From Salinivibrio siamensis (lineage in GTDB: Bacteria > Pseudomonadota > Gammaproteobacteria > Enterobacterales > Vibrionaceae): 55,723 nt of DNA. Positions 1-10,600 of this stretch are shown here, one piece after another. The stretch's first letter is position 1. Each line of letters opens with the position of its first letter. The notes below the pieces were generated by a model, which was not told the origin of the DNA, did not search any database, and saw only the letters and a list, made by a program, of their open reading frames with translations. A program made the translations under genes and the position numbers. Location of the stretch: assembly GCF_001996005.1 (NCBI RefSeq), contig NZ_MUFB01000021.1:1-55723 (forward strand), read 5' to 3'.

Positions 1-341
1 ATATAAGGGATAAAAAAAGTACTAACCTCTATGTGATTGAATTTTTAGTAATCGATTACTCGATAAGTGCTCTTTTTAGTAGTGATAAGCATCGTTTGTG
101 AATTTTTATTCATTTATAGCAGTAAAGAGAGTAGAAGGTTCTCTTTATAATTAGGAGTTATATAAAAATGGAAAGCATAATTATCCAGCGATTAATCAGG
201 CCATAGTGGAAGCAGGCTGAAGAGTAAGATGATAATTTTGTGTACTCTCCGAGCGTTTGTTAACCCAACGCATACCAAGAGGGTGTGTTTTGTGGTGTAT
301 TGGAGAGACTATTCATATTGGATTGTCATGTAAGTGTGGCT
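1..341. other. Left-edge intergenic region upstream of the LysR gene
   Basis: AT-rich non-coding sequence. The only coding-like signal is a 12-codon frame at 168-206 preceded by AGGAG about 10 bases upstream; it is too short to call a gene. No recognisable repeat or RNA. It probably holds the promoter of the LysR gene, but I cannot point to a convincing -35/-10 pair. Confidence 0.4.
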
Positions 342-1295
342 ATGGAAGTAGAAGAGATCTATCGGCGAGACTTAAACCTGCTGGTTGCACTGCGCATTTT
401 AGTCGAGGAGCGTAGTGTGAGTCGTGCGGCAATGCGCTTAAACTTGAGCCAATCGGCAATGAGTCGCGTGTTAGGACGGTTGCGTGATTTGTTAGCTGAC
501 CCATTGTTTAGTCGTCAGGGGCAGTCGCTTATCCCGACAGAAAAAGCGTTGTCAGTCAATCGTGCTCTGGATGAACCGCTCGCATCGTTACAGCAAATGT
601 TAGCACCGAGTGATTTTAACCCCGGCACGTGTGATCATACCTTTACCATCGCGACAACTGACTATGCGATGCAAACAATCTTGCCATTTGCGCTGCCGCG
701 TATCTATCAGGAAGCCCCTCAAGTGGCATTTGATTTTCAACCGTTGCAGAACGAACAGTTAAAAGAGCAATTGACATACGGCCGAGCGGATTTGGCTATT
801 TGTCGGCCGAGTAACCCGCTTGATCCCCTTCATCATGAGACGCTTGGGCGGGTTGGGGTACAATGCTTGGTCTCACAGCAGCATCCACTGGCAGGAAAGT
901 CCATGACGCTGGATGACTATTTGCGATTCCCCCATGCGATGATTGCCATCAGTGATGGGGTGAAAGCACTGATTGAAAGCGCGCTAGCTGATAAACCGAA
1001 ACGAAGAATGGTGCTCCGAGCTTACCACTTAGAGGCAGCACTCGCGATTATCGACACGATGCCTTTAATTATTACCGTGCCAGCTGACCTGGCTTATCTC
1101 GTCGCGGAGCGTCATCAACTGGTGGTAAAGTCGCTACCATTTCATTTTACCCCCTTTGACTACTCGATGATTTGGCATCCACGCTGTGAATATTCACCTG
1201 AACATGAGTGGCTACGAAGTGTGGTGAAAGAGGAGTGCGGGAAGTTGATAGCGAAGCGAGTCGAAGACATACAGTTAGACCAAGTAAGGCTCTAA
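342..1295 (+). CDS. LysR-family transcriptional regulator
   Basis: A cytoplasmic DNA-binding regulator of the LysR type. The N-terminus carries the winged helix-turn-helix: the stretch LVALRILVEERSVSRAAM followed by LSQSAMSRVLGRLRD at about residues 12-50, with the usual PLFSR end. The remainder (about 317 aa in total) fits the two-lobed periplasmic-binding-like effector domain. The start at 342 was chosen over the longer frame beginning at 285 because the helix-turn-helix of LysR proteins starts within the first 15 residues. It is convergent with the reductase gene downstream and the two share a terminator hairpin. Target genes and inducer cannot be read from the sequence. Confidence 0.9.
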   Translation: MEVEEIYRRDLNLLVALRILVEERSVSRAAMRLNLSQSAMSRVLGRLRDLLADPLFSRQGQSLIPTEKALSVNRALDEPLASLQQMLAPSDFNPGTCDHTFTIATTDYAMQTILPFALPRIYQEAPQVAFDFQPLQNEQLKEQLTYGRADLAICRPSNPLDPLHHETLGRVGVQCLVSQQHPLAGKSMTLDDYLRFPHAMIAISDGVKALIESALADKPKRRMVLRAYHLEAALAIIDTMPLIITVPADLAYLVAERHQLVVKSLPFHFTPFDYSMIWHPRCEYSPEHEWLRSVVKEECGKLIAKRVEDIQLDQVRL

Positions 1296-1308
1296 TGAGC
1301 CTTACTTG
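1281..1308. terminator. Bidirectional terminator hairpin between convergent genes
   Basis: A perfect 12-bp stem (CAAGTAAGGCTC / GAGCCTTACTTG) with the 4-base loop TAAT. The loop contains the stop codon of the LysR gene itself, so the coding end and the terminator are superimposed. It lies just before the end of the convergent reductase gene. Confidence 0.8.
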
Positions 1309-1323
1309 CGAGTACTCAGACTA

Positions 1324-2304
1324 TTAAAGCTTTATCACGGTGCGACCAGAGATTTGTCCTCTAATAATTTTTTCTGCAAATTCAGGAGCCTCACTTAAAT
1401 TGATCTCATGGCACGCTTGCTCAAAGTAGCTCTCAGGCAAGTGGTTTACCAATGCTTGCCACGCGGCGATGCGCTTTTTTCTTGGGCAGCTGACGGAGTC
1501 AATGCCTTGTAGGCGTACATTACGAAGAATGAACGGCATGACGCTGGTAGGAAGGTCAAACCCACCGGCTAAGCCACAGGCAGCCACAGTACCGCCATAT
1601 TTGACTTGGCTGAGTGTTTTAGCCAAGACTTTGCTGCCTACGGTATCAATAGCGCCTGCCCAGCATTGTTTTTCTAATGGTTTTGCCGGTGTTTCCATCG
1701 TACTGCGTTCAATAATCTCTGAGGCGCCTAATGCTGTGAGGAACGGTTGGTTCTCGTCAGCTCGGCCTGTGACTGCGCCGACTTGGTAGCCGAGTTGAGC
1801 TAATAAGGTGATCGCGACCGATCCCACACCACCACTGGCTCCTGTAACCAATATCGGTCCATCTTCTGGTTTGATATTGGCATCGAGTAAGGCCTGAACA
1901 CAGAGCATGGCGGTTAAGCCAGCGGTACCTACCATCATGGCTTGCTTAGGTGTCAGTGCATCGGGCAAAGGAACAAGCCAATCGGCTTTTAAACGCGCTT
2001 TTTGAGCCATTCCGCCCCAATGGGTTTCACCGACCCCCCATCCTGTCAGAACGACATGGTCGCCTTCTTGGTAGCGGCTGTCTTCAGAGTGGATTACCTG
2101 ACCAGCAAGATCAATGCCTGGTACCATAGGAAATTCGCGAACAATTTTCCCTTTGCCAGTGATAGCCAAGCCATCTTTATAGTTAAGGGATGAATAATCG
2201 ACAGCAACGAGTACGTCACCATCAGGGAGTTGAGACTCATCAAGTTGCTCGAGAGATGGAAGGGTTTGCTTGTTTTCTTGCTTAAGAACGAGCGCATTAA
2301 ACAT
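1324..2304 (-). CDS. acuI: AcuI/YhdH-family NADPH-dependent reductase (acrylyl-CoA reductase type)
   Basis: Medium-chain dehydrogenase/reductase of the zinc-independent quinone-oxidoreductase branch. The N-terminal half has the GroES-like fold signature (SSLNYKDGLAITGKGKIV, then VPGIDLAGQV), and the Rossmann half carries the nucleotide loop VTGASGGVGSVAITLLAQLG at about residues 153-172. The 326-aa length matches AcuI/YhdH proteins, which reduce acryloyl-CoA with NADPH. The zinc-ligand cysteines of classical alcohol dehydrogenases are absent, as expected. It is convergent with the LysR gene, so co-regulation is possible but not shown. Exact substrate is inferred from family only. Confidence 0.85.
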   Translation of the reverse strand: MFNALVLKQENKQTLPSLEQLDESQLPDGDVLVAVDYSSLNYKDGLAITGKGKIVREFPMVPGIDLAGQVIHSEDSRYQEGDHVVLTGWGVGETHWGGMAQKARLKADWLVPLPDALTPKQAMMVGTAGLTAMLCVQALLDANIKPEDGPILVTGASGGVGSVAITLLAQLGYQVGAVTGRADENQPFLTALGASEIIERSTMETPAKPLEKQCWAGAIDTVGSKVLAKTLSQVKYGGTVAACGLAGGFDLPTSVMPFILRNVRLQGIDSVSCPRKKRIAAWQALVNHLPESYFEQACHEINLSEAPEFAEKIIRGQISGRTVIKL

Positions 2305-2737
2305 ATCAGTCTCCTAGACGATAGCAATGGTGGAATGGCTCTCAGTCTAACGCTGACACATCTATGAACTAAATGAAACTTAAGCATTGCCTGTATGCGT
2401 TTTAGTCATGACTTGCTCGCTTGAGAGTAACGATGTGCTACTTTCCCAGCTTGTATCACAGGTATGTAGCTCACTGGCATACAATGTGGCGACCCAGGGC
2501 GAGATTGCGAACGCTTTTTGACCTGCTCTTTGCTTCATTGTGTGCGGTTATTGTGGGGGTTAAACAGATATTAGATGCAACCCCTCCATATAAAAGCTGG
2601 TTGGATTCAGTATCGATTTATATTTGGTTATTTGATTCAAGCGTCCGAAAGGGCGCTTTTTTGTTAGAGGTCGCTGTCACCACAAGAGCCGTAAGGTACA
2701 ATCTCCCCAATTTTCGTCAGTTTGATTATAAGAACTT
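2305..2737. other. Intergenic region upstream of hsdM; possible small RNA
   Basis: About 430 bases between the reductase and the type I restriction operon. It ends in a strong terminator-like hairpin at 2639-2662, and also contains a second stem (GGGGTT / AACCCC) near 2556-2588. A frame of 106 codons crosses it, but composition and lack of any family resemblance argue against a protein. I find no copy of the ssrA-end core here, so the left boundary of the island is not visible. Confidence 0.4.
2639..2662 (+). terminator. Rho-independent terminator
   Basis: Stem AAGCGTCC / GGGCGCTT (one T-G wobble) closed by a GAAA tetraloop and followed by a run of six T. It points rightwards, yet no gene on this strand ends just before it, hinting at a short non-coding transcript upstream. 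Confidence 0.7.
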
Positions 2738-5059
2738 ATGACCAACAACAACTTCTCCCAAACCGCTGCCTTCATTTGGTCGGTGGCTGACCTGCTTCGC
2801 GGTGACTTCAAACAATCTCAATACGGCCGTGTGATCCTGCCATTTACCCTGCTTCGTCGTCTTGAGTGTGTGCTTGAGCCAAGCAAAGATGCCGTGGTTG
2901 CCGAATATGAGCGCATCAAAGCGATGAGCCTGCCAGAGGATGCGCAGGAAAAGTTCTTGCTGCGTGCAACAAAATCGCCAGCTCAGCCTGATGGTTTGTC
3001 ATTCTTTAATACCTCGCCAATGAACCTTGGCAAGATGGGACAAAGCAACATCAAGGCGAACCTTGATAAATACGTGCAGTCATTCTCAAAAGATGCGCGG
3101 GAGATCTTCGAGCACTTCAAGTTTGATGAATTTGTCGGGCTGCTGGAAGATGCCAACCTGCTTTACAAAGTGGTGAAGACATTCGCCACCACCGACCTTA
3201 GCCCAAGGAAAATCTCAAACTATGAGATGGGCTTGGTGTTTGAAGAGTTGATCCGCCGTTTTGCGGAGAGCTCGAATGAAACGGCGGGTGAGCACTTTAC
3301 GCCGCGTGATATCGTGCGCCTGACCACCTCGTTGGTCTTTATGGCCGATGATCAGGCGCTCAGCCAAGATGGGATTATTCGTACCATTTACGATCCAACC
3401 GCCGGTACGGGCGGTTTCTTGTCTTCAGGCATGGAGTATGTGGCGGAGATGAACCCTAACGCGGTGATGCGCGCGTTTGGTCAAGAGCTAAACCCAGAAT
3501 CCTACGCGATTTGTAAAGCCGATATGCTGATCAAAGGGCAAGACGTTGACCGAATCAAGCTAGGTAATACCTTATCCAATGATCAACTGCCTGCCGACAA
3601 ATTTGATTATATGTTGTCCAACCCGCCGTTTGGAGTGGATTGGAAAAAAATTGAAAGTGACATCAAAGATGAGCACCAGCAAAAAGGCTTTGATGGGCGC
3701 TTTGGCGCAGGCTTACCGCGTGTGTCTGATGGTTCGCTGCTGTTCTTGATGCACCTTATCAGCAAAATGCGTGACAAGAAGACTACGGACAACCAAGTTA
3801 CCGATGGTGGTCGTATCGGCATTATCCTCAATGGTTCACCACTCTTTACCGGTGGCGCGGGTAGCGGTGAGAGTGAAATACGCCGCTACATCCTTGAAGC
3901 GGATCTACTTGAAGCGATTGTCGCGCTGCCAACCGACATGTTCTACAACACCGGCATTGCGACCTATGTTTGGGTACTGACTAACAAGAAAGACCCAGAG
4001 CGTAAAGGCAAGGTGCAGCTTATCAACGCGGCTAACCTCAGCACGAAAATGCGTAAATCATTAGGATCTAAGCGTCACTATTTAACGGATGACGAAATTC
4101 GCACCATCACCAAAAACTTTGGTGACTTTGAAGAAATTGATACATTGACCCAAGATGGTGTGACGGACAATAAAAAACACTTCGCCAGCAAAATCTTTAA
4201 TACGCATGAGTTTGGCTATCGTCGCCTCACCATCGAGCGTCCATTGCGTCTCTCCGCACAAATCACCGATGAAGCAGTAGAATCATTGCGCTTTGCACCT
4301 AAGCCGTTTAATGCCGTCATGCAGGCGGTCTTTGAGCAATTTGGCACTGAGTGGACGGAAGACACCTACGGCTCATTGATTGACGTGGAAAAGGAAGTTC
4401 GCGTCTTGATCAAAGCCGACTTCCCAGAGCTGAAAGAAAAGCAAATCAAAGACGTGCTGGATAGCAAGCTGTGGCTCAATCAAAAAGCCCTGATGGATGC
4501 GGCAAAAGCCCTGCAAATTGCTGTGGGTGACAGTCTTGGTGGAAAATCGCAGCAATCCGACGATTTCAACCAGTTTGAACTGACGCTAAAAGGCGCGTTC
4601 AAGGCTACAGGCATCAAGTTCGATGCCAAGCAGAAGAAGCAATTTATTGATGCGGTAACGTGGAAGAACCAAGATGCCGAACCTGTGATCAAAAAAGTGC
4701 TGAAAGAAGAGGCACAGCCGCTATACGGTGCATTTGATTACAAAGGCAAAGTGGTTGAGTTCCAACAAGATGGCGAACTGCGTGATAACGAGAATGTACC
4801 GCTTGACCCAAGTGTCACCACCATTCGCTTGATTGAGAGATACTTTGCACGCGAGGTGCAACCACACGTTGCCGATGCGTGGATCAACGCGGATAAGCGT
4901 GATGAAAAAGACAATGAGATTGGTGTGGTGGGTTATGAGATCCCATTCAACCGCCATTTCTATGTTTACCAACCACCACGTGCACTGGAAGCCATTGATG
5001 CTGAGTTGGATGCGGTCAGTGCAGATATTATGAAGTTACTGCAAGAGGTGCATTCGTGA
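2738..5059 (+). CDS. hsdM: Type I restriction-modification, DNA methyltransferase subunit M
   Basis: Adenine-N6 methyltransferase subunit of a type I restriction complex (HsdM2-HsdS with HsdR). The N-terminal helical HsdM domain ([20 protein letters not shown]) leads to the catalytic domain, with the SAM-binding motif [11 protein letters not shown] at about residue 218 and the catalytic NPPFGVDW motif at about 294. The '[12 protein letters not shown]' stretch is typical of this subunit. At 773 aa it is longer than the classic ~520-aa enzymes because of a C-terminal extension, seen in a known subgroup. First gene of the operon hsdM-abi-hsdS-hsdR; a terminator-like hairpin follows it. Confidence 0.97.
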   Translation: MTNNNFSQTAAFIWSVADLLRGDFKQSQYGRVILPFTLLRRLECVLEPSKDAVVAEYERIKAMSLPEDAQEKFLLRATKSPAQPDGLSFFNTSPMNLGKMGQSNIKANLDKYVQSFSKDAREIFEHFKFDEFVGLLEDANLLYKVVKTFATTDLSPRKISNYEMGLVFEELIRRFAESSNETAGEHFTPRDIVRLTTSLVFMADDQALSQDGIIRTIYDPTAGTGGFLSSGMEYVAEMNPNAVMRAFGQELNPESYAICKADMLIKGQDVDRIKLGNTLSNDQLPADKFDYMLSNPPFGVDWKKIESDIKDEHQQKGFDGRFGAGLPRVSDGSLLFLMHLISKMRDKKTTDNQVTDGGRIGIILNGSPLFTGGAGSGESEIRRYILEADLLEAIVALPTDMFYNTGIATYVWVLTNKKDPERKGKVQLINAANLSTKMRKSLGSKRHYLTDDEIRTITKNFGDFEEIDTLTQDGVTDNKKHFASKIFNTHEFGYRRLTIERPLRLSAQITDEAVESLRFAPKPFNAVMQAVFEQFGTEWTEDTYGSLIDVEKEVRVLIKADFPELKEKQIKDVLDSKLWLNQKALMDAAKALQIAVGDSLGGKSQQSDDFNQFELTLKGAFKATGIKFDAKQKKQFIDAVTWKNQDAEPVIKKVLKEEAQPLYGAFDYKGKVVEFQQDGELRDNENVPLDPSVTTIRLIERYFAREVQPHVADAWINADKRDEKDNEIGVVGYEIPFNRHFYVYQPPRALEAIDAELDAVSADIMKLLQEVHS

Positions 5060-5162
5060 TCCATATGTATCGTCTAATTGCTTCATTTCGTGTTGCTAAA
5101 CGGTTTTGTCAACAATTTTACTTGACTAAAAATGACGGTGTGGTCGATAATGTTACTAACAC

Positions 5163-5209
5163 GCCCACCAAGCCTATGCACTGCAAGCTCAAATTGAGTG
5201 GGCTTTTTT
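5163..5209 (+). terminator. Terminator-like hairpin between hsdM and the Abi gene
   Basis: Stem GCCCAC / GTGGGC with an internal small stem (CTCAA / TTGAG), followed by six T. It would separate hsdM transcription from the rest of the hsd operon or attenuate it. A TATAAT box occurs just downstream at about 5215 and could start a separate transcript for the Abi gene. Confidence 0.55.
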
Positions 5210-5267
5210 CTGCCTATAATTTTCCTCAACTGGCTATTTGTTTCGCACCACTCATGGAGGCGAACTG

Positions 5268-6299
5268 ATGGCAACCTTTACCAAAACCGCTAAAGCATTA
5301 GATGAACAAATCGCTTTGTTGCAAGAGCGTGGTCTAACAATTCGCGATCCAGAACGCGCCAAGCGTTACCTTGAGGTGATTAGCTTCTTTCGTCTTTCTA
5401 GCTACATGCGCCCTTTCCAAGTACCGAATGATCAGACTCACCAGTTTAAAGCTGATGCAGAGTTTAAATCAGTGGTTGAATTGTATGCTTTTGATCGTGA
5501 ATTGCGCTTACTTATCATGGATGCGATTGAGCGCGTTGAAGTCGCTGTACGCGCAACATTTAATAACCATATGGGGACGAAATACCAAACCGAAGAACCG
5601 CATAGCGGCTCACATTGGTACTTGAACGAATCTCTGTTTAAGCGTGATTACAACCATAAGCGGATGTTGAGTGAGGTCGAACGATGCCAAAGTCGTGACA
5701 CCAGCGATTTGCAAAAAGACATCAATAAGATTAACCGCAGCAGACAAAGCAAAGAAGAAAAAGCAAACAGGATTGAGAAAAGAGTGCGTGAGCGCTACCC
5801 ACGCTTTTATCAGCACAACTATCAACATCCACGCTTGATGCCAAGCTGGGCAATGGTCGAAGAGTTGACCTTCGGCACCATATCACACCTCTATGAAGGG
5901 CTAGCGAAAGATGCTGATCGTAAAGGCATCGCCAAACGTTTTGATGTACCTCAAGAAGTGTTTGAGAGTTGGCTGCGTACCCTTAACTTTGTTCGTAACT
6001 GTTGCGCGCACCATAGTCGTCTGTGGAACCGTGAACTTTCTATACCGCCCAAAGTGCCTCATGGCGAGCACTGGCAGCTTCCGCATCGATTAGAGCCAAG
6101 CAAGGTGCAACCTAGCCGTCGTATCTATATGGTGATGTTGATGCTGGCGCATTTGATGCGGCAAATTAGCCCAGATAGCCAGTGGCATAACAAAGTCAAA
6201 GCTTTAGTAACCGTAATGTACCCAAATGTGCCTCTCGCACCGATGGGATTCCCTGAAGATTGGCGTACACATATTTTTTGGGGTGGGGAAGATGAGTAA
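5268..6299 (+). CDS. Abi_2 family (AbiD/AbiF-like) abortive-infection protein with HEPN RNase motif
   Basis: A 343-aa protein resembling the Abi_2 family: the N-terminal 'RAKRYLEVISFFRLSSYMRPF' type stretch and the 'LYAFDRELRLLIMDAIERVEV' helix are hallmarks, and the C-terminal third has the R-x4-H motif of HEPN ribonucleases at R243-NCCA-H248. Family knowledge: AbiD/AbiF-type proteins abort phage infection, and HEPN domains usually cleave RNA. The start at 5268 has the Shine-Dalgarno GGAGG seven bases upstream; the frame extends 10 codons further without one. It lies inside the hsd operon and overlaps hsdS by 8 bases, so it is co-translated with the specificity subunit. Direct activity is inferred. 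Confidence 0.85.
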   Translation: MATFTKTAKALDEQIALLQERGLTIRDPERAKRYLEVISFFRLSSYMRPFQVPNDQTHQFKADAEFKSVVELYAFDRELRLLIMDAIERVEVAVRATFNNHMGTKYQTEEPHSGSHWYLNESLFKRDYNHKRMLSEVERCQSRDTSDLQKDINKINRSRQSKEEKANRIEKRVRERYPRFYQHNYQHPRLMPSWAMVEELTFGTISHLYEGLAKDADRKGIAKRFDVPQEVFESWLRTLNFVRNCCAHHSRLWNRELSIPPKVPHGEHWQLPHRLEPSKVQPSRRIYMVMLMLAHLMRQISPDSQWHNKVKALVTVMYPNVPLAPMGFPEDWRTHIFWGGEDE

Positions 6300-7617
6300 G
6301 TATCAGGCGTATCCAAAATACGAACCAATAAACGCAGAGTGGCTGAGCGAGATTCCGATAGGTTGGAGTACAACACCACTTAAACATGTCGCAAGTATCA
6401 ACATGGGTCAATCGCCAAGTTCGGACGATTGCAATATTGATGGTATTGGTGTTCCTTTCTTACAAGGTAACGCTGAGTTTGGTGTTAAATCTCCGACAGA
6501 AAAGCAATTCTGCCCTATTCCCAAAAAAGTGGCTAAGGCAGGAGATTTGCTGTTTTCCGTTCGTGCTCCAGTAGGGTCACTGAATTTCGCCAATAAGGAT
6601 TTTGGTATAGGTAGGGGACTTTGCAGTATTAGAGGAACCAATGCGATATCGCAATCTTTTCTTTGGTGGGTATTGCCATCATATAAATATCAATTTGATG
6701 CAATAGCAACAGGAAGTACATTTGAGGCAGTATCTGCGGAAGAGGTAGGAAATCTCAACTTAGCGTTACCACCTATTCTCGAACAAACCCAAATCGCCAA
6801 CTTTCTCGATCACGAAACCGCCAAAATCGATACCTTGATCGAAAAGCAGCAGCAACTGATTAAACTGCTGAAAGAAAAGCGCCAAGCGGTGATCAGCCAT
6901 GCGGTGACCAAAGGGTTGAACCCACAAGCACCAATGAAGGATTCTGGTGTTGAGTGGTTAGGGGAAGTGCCTGAGCATTGGGTGACTAAAAGCTATCGTT
7001 ATGCCTGTAGGATATATCGTGGAAAATTTGGGCATCGTCCTCGCAATGATCCTGCCTTTTATGATGGTGATTATCCTTTTATTCAAACAGGCGATGTTGC
7101 TAGAGCTGGCAAAATGATCACTACCTATAGCCAAACGCTGAACGAGAAAGGTAAAGAAGTTAGCCAGTTGTTCCCTTCTGGCACCTTGGTGATGGCTATT
7201 GCTGCAAATATTGGTGATACCGCAATACTGGGTTTTGAGGCTTATGCGCCTGATAGTGTTGTTGGTTTTAAGCCCTATGCCGACCTTGATATCGAGTTTC
7301 TTCGATATAGCTTTATGGCAGCACTGCCAGCGCTAGAGCAGACATCGACGCAAAGCACGCAAGCAAACTTGAATGTGGATCGAATTGGTGCAGTTAAGGC
7401 GGTTTTCCCTACGTGCGATGAACAACGTGAGATTGTCCAATATCTGGATGGATTACTTAATCAATATGATTCGATTGAGAAAAGATGCAAAGAGGCTATC
7501 GCGTTAATGCAAGAACGCCGCACCGCCCTAATCTCAGCCGCAGTTACTGGCAAGATTGACGTGCGCAACTGGCAAGCACCAACATCTCAACAGCAAGCGT
7601 TGGAACAAACCGCCTAA
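6292..7617 (+). CDS. hsdS: Type I restriction-modification, specificity subunit S
   Basis: Determines the target sequence of the type I enzyme and scaffolds HsdM and HsdR. The 441-aa protein shows the duplicated architecture: two variable target-recognition domains, each entered by a 'WL(S/G)E(I/V)P' type segment (EWLSEIPIGW near the start, EWLGEVPEHW near residue 215) and followed by a conserved helix (FLDHETAKIDTLIEKQQQLI and YLDGLLNQYDSIEKR). Start at 6292 was selected for the GGTGGGGA ribosome site and the short overlap with the Abi gene; a longer open frame exists. Base composition of the recognition domains is more AT-rich than the neighbours, usual for these exchanged segments. Confidence 0.95.
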   Translation: MSKYQAYPKYEPINAEWLSEIPIGWSTTPLKHVASINMGQSPSSDDCNIDGIGVPFLQGNAEFGVKSPTEKQFCPIPKKVAKAGDLLFSVRAPVGSLNFANKDFGIGRGLCSIRGTNAISQSFLWWVLPSYKYQFDAIATGSTFEAVSAEEVGNLNLALPPILEQTQIANFLDHETAKIDTLIEKQQQLIKLLKEKRQAVISHAVTKGLNPQAPMKDSGVEWLGEVPEHWVTKSYRYACRIYRGKFGHRPRNDPAFYDGDYPFIQTGDVARAGKMITTYSQTLNEKGKEVSQLFPSGTLVMAIAANIGDTAILGFEAYAPDSVVGFKPYADLDIEFLRYSFMAALPALEQTSTQSTQANLNVDRIGAVKAVFPTCDEQREIVQYLDGLLNQYDSIEKRCKEAIALMQERRTALISAAVTGKIDVRNWQAPTSQQQALEQTA

Positions 7618-7636
7618 GTAGAATAAGAGAATGGTT

Positions 7637-10600
7637 ATGAAAGACACCACACAAGAACGGATATTTCAGGACGACATCATCCGCCAGATGGTGGCCAATG
7701 GCTGGGTGCAGGGCACGGGAGAGGGCTACAACCGCGAATCAGCACTCTATGAAGCGGATGTGCTGACCTTTATCAAACAGACCCAGCCGAAAGAGTGGGA
7801 GAAGTTCTGCAAAGTTTTCCCAACCGATTCAGAGCGTCACTTCCTTGATGCCTTGGTGACGCAGCTAAAAAAAGCTGATGAGAACGCCACCGACCGTGCT
7901 TCACGCACTTTTGGTACCTTGGGCGTGTTACGTCATGGTTTGAAAATCCGCAATGCCCGTTTTGAATTGTGTCAGTTTAAGCCCGAGCATAACCTCAACC
8001 CTGAAACCTTAGCGCGTTATCAGCAAAACATTTGCCGTATTGTGCCAGAACTGGTTTACAGCCCGTATGCCACGCAAGCGGAATTTGAAGCGACAGGCAA
8101 GCAAGCCAAGAAATGGCGCATTGACTTGGTGTTGTTCGTTAATGGTTTGTCCGTTTCTACCCTTGAGCTGAAATCTGAATTCAAACAAGCGGTCGAAAAC
8201 GCCATTGCGCAGTACAAGCTAACCCGTTTACCGAAAGACCCAGCCACCAAAAAGCCAGAGCCGCTTTTAAGCTTTAAACGCGGTGCCTTAGTGCACTTTG
8301 CGGTAAGCCAGTATGAAGTCTACATGGCAACCAAACTCGCGGGTACCGATACCTTCTTCTTGCCGTTTAACAAAGGGACGCATGACGGCGGTAAGGGCAA
8401 TGATATTCCTGAAGATGAAAACCGCTATGCCACCGACTACCTGTGGAATGAGGTATTAACCCCAGATAACCTGCTCAATATCATCGGGCGCTTTATCCAC
8501 CTTCAACTAGAAGAAAAGGAAGATTGGGAAGGGCGCAAAACCAAGAAAGAAACCCTGATCTTCCCGCGTTACCACCAGTGGGATGTGGTCACCAAGCTGG
8601 TCAATGCTGCGATTGAAGAAGGCACAGGTAACAAATACCTGATCCAGCACAGTGCAGGGTCGGGCAAGTCCAACTCGATTGCATGGACAGCGCACCAACT
8701 CTCGACCTTGCATGATGCCAAGGGTAACAAGCAGTTTGATTCGGTGATTGTGGTCACTGACCGCACCGTTCTGGATGACCAACTACAAGACACCATCTAC
8801 CAGTTTGAACATGCTGATGGCGTGGTAGGGCGCATCAACCGTAAAGAGGGCGATGGCTCGAAATCAGAGAAGTTGGCTTCGGCATTGGAAACTTCTCAAC
8901 CAATCATCATCGTGACCATTCAAACCTTCCCGCATGTGTTAAAGGCGATTGAGAATTCAACGTCATTGAAAGCGCGTCGTTATGCCATCATTGCCGATGA
9001 AGCGCATTCGTCACAAACAGGCGCAACCGCTCGTCAACTTAAAGAAGTGTTGATGACGGATGAAGTCGATGATGACACCGAATTATCGTCTGAAGATATT
9101 CTCGATGCCACTGTTGCGGCGCGTCGAGGCAGTGCCAACCTGAGTTATTACGCCTTTACCGCCACACCAAAGCCAAAGACGCTGGAGTTGTTTGGTCGCA
9201 GGCCTGACCCAGAGCAGCCAGCATCTAAACGCAACTTGCCGGTGGCTTACCACATTTATTCGATGCGTCAGGCGATTGAAGAAGGCTTTATCCTTGATGT
9301 GCTGAAAAACTACACCAACTACAAGGTGGTCTATCAGCTCAAGCAAAAGCTGGAAGCGGAAGATAAAGAAGTGGATGCCGGCAAAGCCAAGGTGAAGCTC
9401 AACAACTGGGTACGCCTGCATGACCACAATATTTCACAGAAAGTGAAAGTGATCATAGAGCACTTCAAAAAGAACGTGATGGGCTTGTTAGGTGGTCAAG
9501 CTAAGGCCATGGTGGTCACCAGTTCACGTAAAGAAGCGGTGCGCTACAAACTGGCGTTTGATAAGTACGTTTCAGAGCATGGTTACGCGGGCATTCGCGC
9601 CATGGTCGCTTTCTCTGGCGAAGTCGAGTTTAACGCTTCCGATCCAGACAGCACCGCATTTATGGACCAGAAATTTACTGAGCACAGCATGAACCCTGAC
9701 CTTAAAGGGCGTGAGATGCGCAAAGCCTTTAACACTGATGATTATCAAGTGATGCTGGTTGCCAATAAATTTCAAACGGGCTTTGACCAACCGAAGCTCT
9801 GCGCCATGTATGTCGATAAAAAGCTGGCTGGCGTTGAGTGTGTGCAGACGCTTTCTCGCCTCAACCGAATCTATCCGGGCAAAGCAGAGTGCGGTACGTT
9901 TGTGCTTGATTTCTACAACGAACCGCAAGATATTTTGGATGCTTTCCAGCCTTATTACCAAGTGGCAGAGCTTGAGGATGTCACTGATCCTGACAAAATA
10001 TTCGACCTATCAGAGAAGCTACGCGCTAGCGGTATCTTCCTTTGGTCGGAGGTCGAGCAGTTTATTGATGCCTTCTTTACCAAAAACAAGTCTAATGCGG
10101 CGATCAGTAATATCTGTAAGCCTGCGATAGACCGTTGGCGTAAGCGCTATACTTCTGCGGTAGATGAGTACATTCACGCCAAAAATGTGTTTGAACGCAC
10201 CAAGAAAACCGGCGATGCGGTATTAATCGCTAATGCGGAAAATGCCTTCAAAGAGAGCAAGCAGGAGAAAGACCGCCTTGAGATCTTTAAGAAAGACTTA
10301 GGCAGCTTCGTACGCTTTTATGAGTTTATGTCCCAGATTGTCGATTACGACGATAAAGAGCTAGAGAAGCTGAGCCTGTATGCACGTCACTTGCGTCCAA
10401 TGCTGCGCGAGAAGGTGATTGAAGAGGATGAACTAGATCTTGGTGGTGTGGTGATGAGCCACTATCGCTTATCAAAAATCCGTCAGCAGGACATTCAGCT
10501 TCAAGAGAATACGCCTGAGTATAAGTTGCACCCAAGTAACGATGTAGGTACAGCTAAGCCAAAAGACAAGAAAGAAGAGTTTTTGTCTCACATCATTGAG

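Noticed and set aside
2305-2737. Left attachment copy of the ssrA end
   Set aside because: Searched by eye for the GGTGGAGCTGGCG core; none present.
2421-2741. 106-codon open frame ahead of hsdM
   Set aside because: No ribosome site of quality, no protein family likeness, and it contains the terminator hairpin.
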